64,000 nucleotides of DNA, taken from positions 96,662 through 160,661 of the forward strand of contig NZ_HG322952.1 in the NCBI RefSeq assembly GCF_000455325.1. The letters are read 5' to 3'. A model generated the notes under the pieces. That model saw nothing but the letters and a program-made list of their open reading frames with translations. It made no database searches and was not told the DNA's origin. Positions 24,250 through 34,742 of this stretch are shown piece by piece; position 1 is the stretch's first letter, and each line of letters starts with the position of its first letter. The position numbers were made by a program, and so were the translations under genes. The stretch is from Mycolicibacterium septicum DSM 44393 (GTDB lineage: Bacteria > Actinomycetota > Actinomycetes > Mycobacteriales > Mycobacteriaceae).

Positions 24250-25488
24250 ATGGCAGCGACTTTGTCTCACAGCCCCGCCCGGTTCGTCCCCGCAGATGCC
24301 GATACCTGGCCCAACCCGTGGCCCATGTATGCCGCGCTGCGCGACCACGACCCGGTGCACCACGTGGTGCCCGACGAGCACCCCGAGCAGGACTACTACG
24401 TGCTGTCTCGGCACGCCGACATCTGGGCCGCCGCCCGCGACCACGGCACCTTCTCGTCGGCGCAGGGCCTGACGGTCACCTACGGCGAGCTGGACATGAT
24501 CGGGCTGGCCGACAATCCGCCGTTCGTCATGCAGGACCCGCCGGTACACACCGAGTTCCGCAAGCTGGTCTCGCGCGGGTTCACCCCGCGCCAGGTGGAA
24601 GCCGTCGAGCCGAAGGTGCGGGACTTCGTCGTCGAGCGCCTCGAGGGGTTGCGCTCGAACGGCGGTGGCGACATCGCCGCCGAGCTGTTCAAGCCACTGC
24701 CCTCGATGGTCGTCGCGCACTACCTCGGGGTGCCCGAGGAAGACCGGGACCAGTTCGACGGCTGGACCGATGCGATCGTCGCGGCCAACAGCTCGGCCGG
24801 TGGCATCACCGCGGCCATGGGCACCGCCGGCGCCGCCGTGGCCTCGATGATGGCCTACTTCTCGGAGCTCATCGAACGGCGCCGCAGCGAACCCGGCGAC
24901 GACACCATCTCGCACCTGGTGGCCGCGGGCGTGGGCGCCGACGGCGACATCGCCGGTGTGCTGTCGATCCTGGCCTTCACCTTCACCATGGTCACCGGCG
25001 GCAACGACACCACCACCGGAATGCTCGGCGGCGCAGTGCAACTCCTGCAGCAGCGGCCCGATCAACGCAAGCTCCTGATCGACGACCCTGAGTTGATCCC
25101 GGAGGCGATCGACGAATTCCTGCGCCTGACCTCCCCGGTCCAGGGCCTGGCCCGCACCACCACCCGCGAGGTCACCATCGGCGACACCACCATCCCGGCC
25201 GGACGCAAGACTCTGCTGCTGTACGGCTCGGGCAACCGCGACGAGCGCGAGTTCGGCGCCGATGCAGCCGAACTCGACGTGCGGCGATCCCCGCGCAACA
25301 TCCTGACCTTCAGCCACGGCGCGCATTTCTGCCTCGGTGCGGCCGCGGCCCGGATGCAGTCCAGGGTCGCGCTGACCGAACTGCTCTCGCGTTACCCCGA
25401 TTTCGAGGTCGACCTGGACTCCGTGACGTGGGCAGGCGGCAGCTACGTGCGGCGGCCGTTCTCGGTGCTGTTCCGGGCAGGGGCCTGA
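24250..25488 (+). CDS. Cytochrome P450 (CYP130-like)
   Basis: A 412-residue soluble P450. The haem ligand is Cys 361 in FSHGAHFCLG, the I-helix oxygen-activation motif is GGNDTT, and the K-helix ExxR is EFLR. Gene order (GlcD-like oxidase upstream, TetR gene overlapping downstream) corresponds to CYP130 (Rv1256c) and Rv1255c as I remember. The physiological substrate is not known from sequence. Its stop overlaps the regulator ATG by one base (TGATG), so the two are coupled. Confidence 0.92.
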   Translation: MAATLSHSPARFVPADADTWPNPWPMYAALRDHDPVHHVVPDEHPEQDYYVLSRHADIWAAARDHGTFSSAQGLTVTYGELDMIGLADNPPFVMQDPPVHTEFRKLVSRGFTPRQVEAVEPKVRDFVVERLEGLRSNGGGDIAAELFKPLPSMVVAHYLGVPEEDRDQFDGWTDAIVAANSSAGGITAAMGTAGAAVASMMAYFSELIERRRSEPGDDTISHLVAAGVGADGDIAGVLSILAFTFTMVTGGNDTTTGMLGGAVQLLQQRPDQRKLLIDDPELIPEAIDEFLRLTSPVQGLARTTTREVTIGDTTIPAGRKTLLLYGSGNRDEREFGADAAELDVRRSPRNILTFSHGAHFCLGAAAARMQSRVALTELLSRYPDFEVDLDSVTWAGGSYVRRPFSVLFRAGA

Positions 25489-26078
25489 TGCCCCGCGACT
25501 GGTTGTCGGCCCGGCGGTCCGAAGTGGCCGCCGACCACATCCTCGACGCCGCCGACGCCCTGTTCACCCAGCAGGACGCGGCGACCGTCGGCATGCACGA
25601 GATCGCGACGGCCGCAGGTTGTTCCCGCGCCACGCTGTACCGCTACTTCGAGAATCGCGACGCGCTCTACACCGCCTATGTGCACCGCGAGGCGCGCCGC
25701 CTGTACGAAGAGGTCAGCGAACAGGTGGCCGCGGTGAAGGATCCGACGCAGCGACTGATCGAAGGTGTGATCACCGCGCTGAACGCGGTGCGCGACAGCC
25801 CGGCCCTGTCGTCGTGGTTCGCCACCGCGCAGCGGCCGATCGGCGGCGAGATGGCCGAACACTCCGAGGTGATCCGGGCGCTGGTCGAGGGCTTCGTCGG
25901 TTCGCTCGCCGGCGGAGCAACGCAAGCCGACGACGAGGTGGGCCGGCGGGCCAGGTGGTTGGTGCGCGTCATGGTGTCGCTGCTGGTCTTCCCCGGCGGC
26001 GACGAGACCGACGAGCGCACCATGCTGGCCGAGTTCGTCGCCCCTCTGGTCATTCCGGCACAACTACCGGTGGAGTAG
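25488..26078 (+). CDS. TetR-family regulator
   Basis: A 196-residue TetR repressor. The N-terminal helix-turn-helix is clear: ILDAADALFTQQDAATVGMHEIATAAGCSRATLYRYFENRD region, residues 16-56. The C-terminal ligand domain is helical. Start ATG 25488 overlaps the P450 stop, which favours it over an upstream start inside the P450 gene. It most likely represses the P450 promoter, where a palindrome covers the -10 region; that link is inference. Confidence 0.9.
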   Translation: MPRDWLSARRSEVAADHILDAADALFTQQDAATVGMHEIATAAGCSRATLYRYFENRDALYTAYVHREARRLYEEVSEQVAAVKDPTQRLIEGVITALNAVRDSPALSSWFATAQRPIGGEMAEHSEVIRALVEGFVGSLAGGATQADDEVGRRARWLVRVMVSLLVFPGGDETDERTMLAEFVAPLVIPAQLPVE

Positions 26079-26123
26079 CCGATTGCCGGGCGGAACAGGC
26101 TCACCTGCCCCATACTTTCGAAT

Positions 26124-26960
26124 ATGGCCAGTCACCCGACGCCACTGCCGCCGATACCGCCGGTCACCAGCATTGCCGAGGTCGTGTCGGCCACCGACAC
26201 GGTCACCGACTGGGCGGTGGAAAACTCAAGTCGGCTGGGCTATTTCGCAGCCCTGTACAAGCGGATCACCATCGCGGTCGGTGTCGCGGTCGAGGACGGG
26301 GCATTCGAGGACGGCCCGCGGATGGACCGGCTCGACGCGGCGTTCGCGCAGCGCTACTTCGATGCGCTGAACGGGTACTTCCACCCCGACCGGTACTCGA
26401 AGCCGACCCGGTCGTGGCGGGCCACCTTCCAGTGGGCCGACAAGCCCGAGCCGATCCTGGTGCAGCACATGCTCGCCGGGGTCACCGCCCACATCGTCCT
26501 GGACCTCGGCATCGCGGTGCAGGGTCTCGTCGGCCCGGGCCAACTGCCCTCGCTGCACAAGGATTTCGACACCATCAACGCGGTGCTGGCGAGCCAGATC
26601 GGCGGGGTGGTCAACGACATCAACGAACTCTCCCCGGCGCTGGCCGACATCTATGCCGTGCTCCAACAGCACCAGATCTTTGTCCTCAACGAGGCGATCC
26701 GCTCGCTGCGCGACAGCGCCTGGCGATTCGCCACGGTGCTGGCACTTGAGCCCGGATTCGCGCGGCCGGCGACGATCTGGGCGCGAGACCTACAGGTGAG
26801 TCAGCAGGCGCAGGCCGCGTTCGACCCGCCCAGCCTGGTCGGCGCATTCGATCTGGCGATCAAAGAGATCGCGGCGCGCGAGAGTCGCGACGTGGCCCAC
26901 AACGTCCAAGTGCTCGACGAGATCGCTTCGACGCCCGCCCCGATTCAAACCGCGCTGTGA
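26124..26960 (+). CDS. DUF5995 family protein
   Basis: A 278-residue mostly helical soluble protein without a signal peptide. It matches the DUF5995 family: LGYFAALYKRITIAVG near residue 38, FDALNGYFHPDRYSKPTRSW near 76, the His-containing HMLAGVTAHIVLDLGIA near 115 and LNEAIRSLRDSAWRFA near 188. Function unknown; conserved His residues may bind metal. It sits alone between the TetR gene and the convergent siderophore-interacting protein gene. Confidence 0.82.
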   Translation: MASHPTPLPPIPPVTSIAEVVSATDTVTDWAVENSSRLGYFAALYKRITIAVGVAVEDGAFEDGPRMDRLDAAFAQRYFDALNGYFHPDRYSKPTRSWRATFQWADKPEPILVQHMLAGVTAHIVLDLGIAVQGLVGPGQLPSLHKDFDTINAVLASQIGGVVNDINELSPALADIYAVLQQHQIFVLNEAIRSLRDSAWRFATVLALEPGFARPATIWARDLQVSQQAQAAFDPPSLVGAFDLAIKEIAARESRDVAHNVQVLDEIASTPAPIQTAL

Positions 26961-26970
26961 TCCGGGTGGC

Positions 26971-27675
26971 TCAGGCCACCCAGTACGCCTGCGCCTTGAT
27001 GGATCTGCGCGGGATCCCGTACTCCTCGCGGAAGACCCGCGCCACGGCCCGGGTGGTGCGGTTGTTGCAGGCGACCCAGCCGAAGTGGTCGGAGGCGTCG
27101 AAAGCCGATGCGCTGAGGGTCTCCAGCAGATCCTCGTCGAACCGGTCAACCCAGATGATCTCCGCGCCCCCGTTGACCGGTAGCTCGCGGTCGTCGTCGT
27201 GCCCCGCCTCCAGGAAGACCCATGCAGGGGCATCCCCGATCGCGTCGAGCAGCGAGTTGATGGCCGGAAGCGACGCGGTGTCGCCGACGATCAGGTAGCC
27301 GGCCGGCGTGGGTTCGGGCAGCGTGAAGTTGCTGCCGAGGACCGTCACGTCCAGAACGTCGCCGGGCTGGGCGGCCCGTGCCCAGCGGGTGGCGATGCCG
27401 TCGTGCATGGCGAAATCGATGTCCACGGTTCCGGCCTCGGGATCAGCGTTGACCAGCGTGTAGCCGCGCTGATGGGCCTTGCCCTCGTCAGGGAACCAGC
27501 CCCGCACCCACATCGTGGGGTGCACCTGCTGTTCGGCGAGCAACCGCTCGGCACTGAAATGCAGCCTGAGGTAGTTCGGTGTGAGTTCGGTACGGCCCGA
27601 CACCGTCAGCTCGTAATCACCGCCCCGGCAGAGTTTGACCAGGGCTCCTTCCAGCCCGCGCGATGCCTTCGTCAT
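26971..27675 (-). CDS. Siderophore-interacting protein, ferric-siderophore reductase (SIP family)
   Basis: A 234-residue FAD-dependent ferric-siderophore reductase-like protein of the SIP/ViuB family. The FAD-binding part is marked by RGYTLVNADPEAGTVDIDFAMH near residue 70; the C-terminal NAD(P)H-binding part begins YLIVGDTASLPAINSLL and ends GWVACNNRTTRAVARVFREEYG. It releases iron from imported mycobactin/carboxymycobactin-type siderophores in the cytoplasm. A 19-base IdeR box abuts the ATG, so the gene should be repressed by iron. The transcript is probably leaderless or very short. Confidence 0.92.
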   Translation of the reverse strand: MTKASRGLEGALVKLCRGGDYELTVSGRTELTPNYLRLHFSAERLLAEQQVHPTMWVRGWFPDEGKAHQRGYTLVNADPEAGTVDIDFAMHDGIATRWARAAQPGDVLDVTVLGSNFTLPEPTPAGYLIVGDTASLPAINSLLDAIGDAPAWVFLEAGHDDDRELPVNGGAEIIWVDRFDEDLLETLSASAFDASDHFGWVACNNRTTRAVARVFREEYGIPRRSIKAQAYWVA

Positions 27676-27693
27676 TAGGTAAGCATACCCTAA
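27675..27693. promoter_or_regulatory. IdeR iron box
   Basis: TTAGGTAAGCATACCCTAA matches the mycobacterial IdeR consensus TTAGGTTAGGCTAACCTAA at 15 of 19 positions, with both outer arms intact. It overlaps the first base of the siderophore-interacting protein ATG, a repressing position. The codirectional acyltransferase ends at 27702, just before it. Confidence 0.88.
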
Positions 27694-27701
27694 CTAAATG
27701 C

Positions 27702-28858
27702 TCAGGATCGGACTCGCGTGAACCGGTGCAGCAGCCAGGCCGCCGGGATGGTGAACACCATCGTGAGCACGAACAGGTTGAACATCGACCCCGTGTAGAC
27801 CGGATCGCGCATCACCTCGACCATCACCAGTTCCATGATCATCAGGTGGATCAGGAAGATCTCGTAGGAGATCTCGCCGAGGAAGACCATCGGCCGGGAC
27901 GCGAGAAAGCGGTTGTACCAACCGTGGTCGCCGAGCGCGGGCGGCGCCACCAGCAATGCGGCGATCACCGCGTAGAAGAACGTCTTGACCAACGCCTCGC
28001 TCAGCTTGGCGGGTGACGTCGTCGGCTCCCCCGCGAGCGGCGTCGACGCGATGAAGTAGCACACCACGGCCAACGGCACACACACCATCCCGTAGCCGCG
28101 CACCTTGAGCTGCCCCAGCACCGTCAGCGCCATACCCGCCACGAACCAGGCCATGTAGGTGGGCAGCCAAAGCCGGGCACCGTCAGGCAGATTCGTGGAA
28201 TCGTGCACGATCCACAGCCACAGTGGTGACACCGCGGCCAGCATGGCCAGGCCGAAGAACAACAACCCCGGCCGCCACCGTCGCCGGCACAACACGACCA
28301 GCAACAGATAGGCGATCAGCGGCAGGGCCACGTAGAACGCCGCCTCCACCGCCAGGCTCCACATCTGGGTCAACCCTTGATGCAGAAAGGAGAAGAGATA
28401 GTCGTCGGTGTAGATCTGGGTCAGAGTCAGGTTGCGGAACAGGCCGATCCACGTGTGGCCGGGGTTCGGACCCGCGGTGCGAAAGTGGTAGAGCAGATAC
28501 GCGAGCAGCACCGTCACCACATACGCCGGCATGATGCGTCGCACCCGGTGCCAGGCGTACCGGCGCACCGACGGCGCACGTCCCTCCGTCGCGGCGGCCT
28601 TCACCCAGGGCCGGAACAACAGGAAACCACTGAGCACGAAGAAGATCGGCACACCGATCTCGGCGCGTGAATACACCAGCCCGAGGTAGCCCTGCCCGTA
28701 TTTACCGGTGGTGTAGGCCGCATGCGTCAGCACCACCAGAATGGCGGCCACCGCGCGGATCCCGGTCAGTGACGCAACCCGAGCCGACGCGGAAACTGGC
28801 GCGTCAATCGACTCAAGGCCACCCTGATCCGACAGCCCCGTCACGCTCCTGGAGACCG

Positions 28859-28862
<4 letters not shown>
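27702..28862 (-). CDS. Acyltransferase 3 family membrane protein (Rv1254-type)
   Basis: A 386-residue integral membrane O-acyltransferase with about ten helices. The family starts are clear: LTGIRAVAAILVVLTHAAY (residues 32-50, with the catalytic-type His), then IGVPIFFVLSGFLLFRPW near 70 and YAWHRVRRIMPAYVV near 102. It probably acylates sugars or lipids of the envelope. The GTG start overlaps the stop of the helicase gene (GTGA), so it is translationally coupled to deaD. Confidence 0.9.
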
Positions 28863-30628
<1,766 letters not shown>

Positions 30629-30715
30629 CGGTTCAGAAGTCTAGTGCCAATCGAAGGGAATCCCGGCCGCGCGCCTGCACAAACCCGCCACGGGGGCGCG
30701 GTAGGTTGCCCAACT

Positions 30716-31276
30716 GTGAATCGGGTCGCAGTGTTCGCCATGGCCCCCGGGGTCGTTGTGACGGCCGTGCTCACGCTCTCGGGGTGCGGATCGGGCGATT
30801 CCACCGTCTCCAAAACCCCCGACGCCGGACCCGGTCCAGCCCCGACCTCGGTGTCCACCCCTGCCGCGAAGGCCGCCCCGGCGCCGGCGCCACCACAGGC
30901 CGATCCCTGCGCGGTGAACCTCGCCGCCCCCGAGATCTCCAAGGCAGTCTCGGAGTTGCCCCGGGACCCACGCAGCAATCAGTCCTGGAGCCCCGAGCCG
31001 CTGGCGGGCAACTACAACGAGTGCGCCCAGCTGTCGGCGGTGATCGTCCGGGCCAACACCAACTCCGAACACCCCAATACCCGAGCCGTTCTCTTCCACC
31101 TGGGCAAGTTCATCCCGACCGGCGTGCCGGACACCTATGGCTTCAACGGCATCGACAAGACGGCCAGCACCGGCGACACCGTGGCACTGCAGTACTCCGG
31201 CGGATTACACGGACTGGCCAGCACGGTGAAGTTCCGCTGGAACGGCGGCGGTGTGGAATTGATGGGCAACATCTAG
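30716..31276 (+). CDS. LppP/LprE-family lipoprotein
   Basis: A 186-residue exported lipoprotein: a signal with lipobox LSGC (Cys near residue 20), a Pro/Ala-rich linker, and a globular LppP/LprE domain of about 130 residues with CAVNLAAPEISKAVSEL near the start and CAQLSAVIVRA, then VALQYSGGLHGLASTVKFRWNG at the end. Two Cys likely form a disulfide. It matches LprE (Rv1252c) by family and place next to deaD; function in the envelope is unknown. GTG 30716 is chosen because it starts the signal directly; the open frame upstream is a shadow of deaD. Confidence 0.85.
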   Translation: MNRVAVFAMAPGVVVTAVLTLSGCGSGDSTVSKTPDAGPGPAPTSVSTPAAKAAPAPAPPQADPCAVNLAAPEISKAVSELPRDPRSNQSWSPEPLAGNYNECAQLSAVIVRANTNSEHPNTRAVLFHLGKFIPTGVPDTYGFNGIDKTASTGDTVALQYSGGLHGLASTVKFRWNGGGVELMGNI

Positions 31277-31316
31277 CTTCACCCGCGATGTCGGTGCCCT
31301 CACCTACAGTGGCAGC

Positions 31317-34300
31317 GTGTTCGTCACCGACGACGGCGCGTCGGGTCCGACGGTCATCTACAGCGCCTCGGATCTGGCCGCGGCCGCCCGCTGTGAGTAC
31401 GCCCTGCTGCGATCGTTCGACGCGCAGCTCGGTCGTGGCCCGGCGGTGTCGTCCGACGACGAATTGCTGGCTCGCACCGCACAACTCGGCGGCGACCACG
31501 AGCAGCGCCACCTCGAGGACCTGCGCGCCAACTCTGAGGTGACGGTGATCGGCCGGCCCACCTACACCGCAGCCGGGTTGACGACCGCGGCCGAAGCCAC
31601 CCTGGAAGCCGTGCGACGCCGCGACCCGGCGATCTATCAGGCCGCGATGTTCGACGGACGGTTCGCCGGGTTCGCCGACTTCCTGATCTGGGACGGGCAG
31701 CGCTACCGCCTGCGGGACACCAAACTGTCCCGCTCGGTGAAGGTGGAGGCGCTGCTCCAGCTGGCCGCCTACGCCGATGTGCTGTCGGCCGCCGGGGTGC
31801 CGGTCGCCGACGAGGTCGACCTGGTCCTCGGCGACGGCGCGATGTCCAGCTACCGCGTCGACGAACTGCTCGCGGTGTACCGGCCACGGCGCGCCGCGCT
31901 ACAGGCACTGCTCGACGGTCATCTGGCCGGCGACACCGCCGTGCGCTGGTCCGACGACACGGTGCGGGCGTGTTTCGGCTGCAGTGAATGCGAGCAGCAG
32001 ATCCGCGCCACCGACGACCTGTTCCTGGTGGCCGGGATTCGGGCCGGCCAGCGCGCCCGGCTCATCGAGGCCGGTGTCACCACCACCCATCAGTTGGCCG
32101 GCCACACCGATGCGGTGCCGGGGTTGGCCCAGCGCAACCTGACCGCGCTGCGGGGGCAGGCCCGCCTGCAGGTGGCACCGCACCCGGATGGCAAGCCGCC
32201 GTACGAAGTAGTCGATCCGCAACCGCTGATGCTGCTGCCGGACCCGGACAAGGGCGACCTGTTCTTCGACTACGAAGGCGACCCGTTGTGGACGGCCAAC
32301 GGCCAGGACTGGGGTCTGGAATACCTGTGGGGCGTCCTGGGCGCGGAAGGAAACTTCCAGCCGTTGTGGGCGCACGACCGGGCCAGCGAACGCCAGGTGC
32401 TCATCGACTTCCTGGACCTGGTCCGCAAGCGGCGCAAGCGTTTCCCCAAGATGCACATCTACCACTACGCACCCTATGAGCGCAGCACCCTGCTGCGGCT
32501 GGCCGGCCGCTACGGGGTAGGCGAGAACGACGTCGACGACCTGCTTCGCAACGGCATCCTCGTCGACCTGCTTCCGTTGGTACGCAAGAGCATTCGCGTC
32601 GGCACCGAGAACTACAGCATCAAATCGCTGGAACCCCTGTACATGGGCAACGAACTGCGCGGCGGCGAGGTCACCAAGGCCACCGATTCGATCACCGAAT
32701 ACGCACGCCACTGCGCACTGCGCGACGCCGGTCACCACGACGAGGCCGCCACCGTGCTCAAGGAGATCGAGGACTACAACCGCTACGACTGCCGGTCCAC
32801 CCACCGGCTGCGGGACTGGCTGATCAACCGGGCGTTCGAAGCCGAGGTGCCGCCGCGCGGCCCACAACCGGTGCGCGACGGAGCACCGATCGAGAAGGCC
32901 GACGCCGTCGACCGCAAGCTGCTGCGCTTCGCAGGCGACGGAGTGGAACCCCGAACGGCCGAGCAGCAGGCGGTGGCGCTCATCGCCGCGGCGCGCGGCT
33001 TCCACAAACGCGAGGACAAACCGTTCTGGTGGGGCCATTTCGACCGGCTCAACAATCCGGTCGACGAATGGGCCGACAGCACAGGCGTTTTCGTCGCCGA
33101 GAAGGCGCGGGTCGTCACCGACTGGCACACTCCGCCGCGGGCCCGTAAACCGCAACGGCAGGTGCTGCTGACCGGCGCCATCGACGCCGGGGAACTGGGT
33201 ACCGAGGTCTACGCGCTGTACACCCCGCCGGCGCCGGCAGGCCTGTCCGACGACCCGGACCGTCGTGGCTTCGGCAGCGCCGCGGTCGTCGGCTGCGACA
33301 ATCCGGAAGCACCGACCGAGGTGCTGATCACCGAACGCCAGCCCAAGCACGGTGACACGTTCACCCAGGTGCCGTTCGCGCTGACCCCGGGCCCACCGAT
33401 CAACACCCGGCCCCTGCAGGTGTCCATCGACAGCACGGCCACCACCGTGTCCGCCGGTCTACCGACGCTGCCCGCCGACGCGGTGACCGATGTGCTGCTG
33501 CGGCGCCCGCCGCGCACCGTCAGCGGCCGGCCACTGCCGCGGGGCAGTGGGACCGCCGCCGACATCACGGCGGCGCTGCTGGATCTGGATTGCTCGTACA
33601 TCGCGGTGCACGGCCCACCCGGCACCGGCAAGACCCACACCTCGGCGCAGATCATCGCCGGCCTGGTCAACGAACACCGTTGGCGTATCGGCATCGTCGC
33701 GCAGTCACACGCGGTGATCGAGCACCTGTTGGAGCAGGTGATCGACGCCGGGGTGGACGCTGCGCTGGTTGCCAAGAAACGCAAGGGCGCCGACCCGCGG
33801 TGGACGGAGATCGGCGAGAACGCCTACGCCTCGTTCATCGCTGATCATCCAGGATGCGTGATCGGCGGCACCGCATGGGATTTCGCGAACGAGGCCCGGG
33901 TCCCGCGCCATTGCCTCGACCTGCTGGTGATCGAAGAGGCGGGTCAGTTCAACCTGGCCAACACCATCGCGGTGGCCCCGGCCGCGCGCAATCTGCTGCT
34001 GCTGGGCGATCCGCAGCAATTGCCCCAGGTCTGCCAGGGCACCCACCCGGCACCGGTCGACGATTCGGCACTGGGCTGGCTGGTCGAGGGTGCGCACACG
34101 CTGCCTGCCGAGCGCGGCTACTTCCTGGACTGCTCGTTCCGGATGCATCCGGCGGTGTGCGGCCCGGTGTCGCGGCTGTCCTATGACGGCCGTCTGCAGT
34201 CACACGAAAAGGTCAGTGCCGCACGCACACTCGATGGTATCGAACCCGGCGTTCGGGTACTCGAGGTCGCCCACCTTGGCAATTCGACCGACAGTCCCGA

Positions 34301-34742
34301 AGAGGCTGACGCGATCGTCGCGGCCATCACCGGCCTGATGGACACCACCTGGACCGACGAGTACGGCAGCACGCCGCTGGGGCAGGACCACTTCCTGGTG
34401 GTGACGCCCTACAACGCCCAGGTGACCACGGTGCGGCGAGCTCTCGACGCGGCAGGTCTGACCGAGGTGCAGGCCGGCACGGTGGACAAGTTCCAGGGCA
34501 GGCAGGCGCCCGTGGTGTTCGTGTCGATGACGGCCTCCTCGGCCGCCGATGTGCCCCGCGGGATCGGTTTCCTGCTGAACCGCAACCGGCTCAACGTGGC
34601 GATCAGCCGGGCCAAGTACGTCGCGTACATCGTGCGCTCACCCCAGCTCACCGACTATCTGCCGTCCCAGCCGGACAGCCTGATCGCGCTCGGCGCATTC
34701 CTGGCCCTGACCGATCCTGTGATACACCCAACCGGTGACTGA
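31317..34742 (+). CDS. RecB-like nuclease / RNase H-like exonuclease / SF1 helicase fusion (Rv1251c-type)
   Basis: An 1141-residue protein with three modules. Residues 12-230 are a TM0106/RecB-like PD-(D/E)XK nuclease: H61, D121, DTK (134-136) and the Q148xxxY152 motif, enclosed by C26 and C219-x2-C222-x2-C225, a Cas4/AddB-like iron-sulfur pattern. Residues about 312-500 are a YprB-like RNase H-fold exonuclease (FFDYEGD near 317, IYHYAPYE, DYNRYDCRST). Residues 745-1130 are an SF1 Upf1/Dna2-like helicase: GPPGTGKT (766-773), VIEEAGQ, GDPQQLPQ, VVTPYNAQ, VDKFQGRQ and LNVAISRAK. A DNA end-processing role is inferred. GTG start at 31317; its 3' end overlaps the next gene by eight bases. Confidence 0.88.
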   Translation: MFVTDDGASGPTVIYSASDLAAAARCEYALLRSFDAQLGRGPAVSSDDELLARTAQLGGDHEQRHLEDLRANSEVTVIGRPTYTAAGLTTAAEATLEAVRRRDPAIYQAAMFDGRFAGFADFLIWDGQRYRLRDTKLSRSVKVEALLQLAAYADVLSAAGVPVADEVDLVLGDGAMSSYRVDELLAVYRPRRAALQALLDGHLAGDTAVRWSDDTVRACFGCSECEQQIRATDDLFLVAGIRAGQRARLIEAGVTTTHQLAGHTDAVPGLAQRNLTALRGQARLQVAPHPDGKPPYEVVDPQPLMLLPDPDKGDLFFDYEGDPLWTANGQDWGLEYLWGVLGAEGNFQPLWAHDRASERQVLIDFLDLVRKRRKRFPKMHIYHYAPYERSTLLRLAGRYGVGENDVDDLLRNGILVDLLPLVRKSIRVGTENYSIKSLEPLYMGNELRGGEVTKATDSITEYARHCALRDAGHHDEAATVLKEIEDYNRYDCRSTHRLRDWLINRAFEAEVPPRGPQPVRDGAPIEKADAVDRKLLRFAGDGVEPRTAEQQAVALIAAARGFHKREDKPFWWGHFDRLNNPVDEWADSTGVFVAEKARVVTDWHTPPRARKPQRQVLLTGAIDAGELGTEVYALYTPPAPAGLSDDPDRRGFGSAAVVGCDNPEAPTEVLITERQPKHGDTFTQVPFALTPGPPINTRPLQVSIDSTATTVSAGLPTLPADAVTDVLLRRPPRTVSGRPLPRGSGTAADITAALLDLDCSYIAVHGPPGTGKTHTSAQIIAGLVNEHRWRIGIVAQSHAVIEHLLEQVIDAGVDAALVAKKRKGADPRWTEIGENAYASFIADHPGCVIGGTAWDFANEARVPRHCLDLLVIEEAGQFNLANTIAVAPAARNLLLLGDPQQLPQVCQGTHPAPVDDSALGWLVEGAHTLPAERGYFLDCSFRMHPAVCGPVSRLSYDGRLQSHEKVSAARTLDGIEPGVRVLEVAHLGNSTDSPEEADAIVAAITGLMDTTWTDEYGSTPLGQDHFLVVTPYNAQVTTVRRALDAAGLTEVQAGTVDKFQGRQAPVVFVSMTASSAADVPRGIGFLLNRNRLNVAISRAKYVAYIVRSPQLTDYLPSQPDSLIALGAFLALTDPVIHPTGD

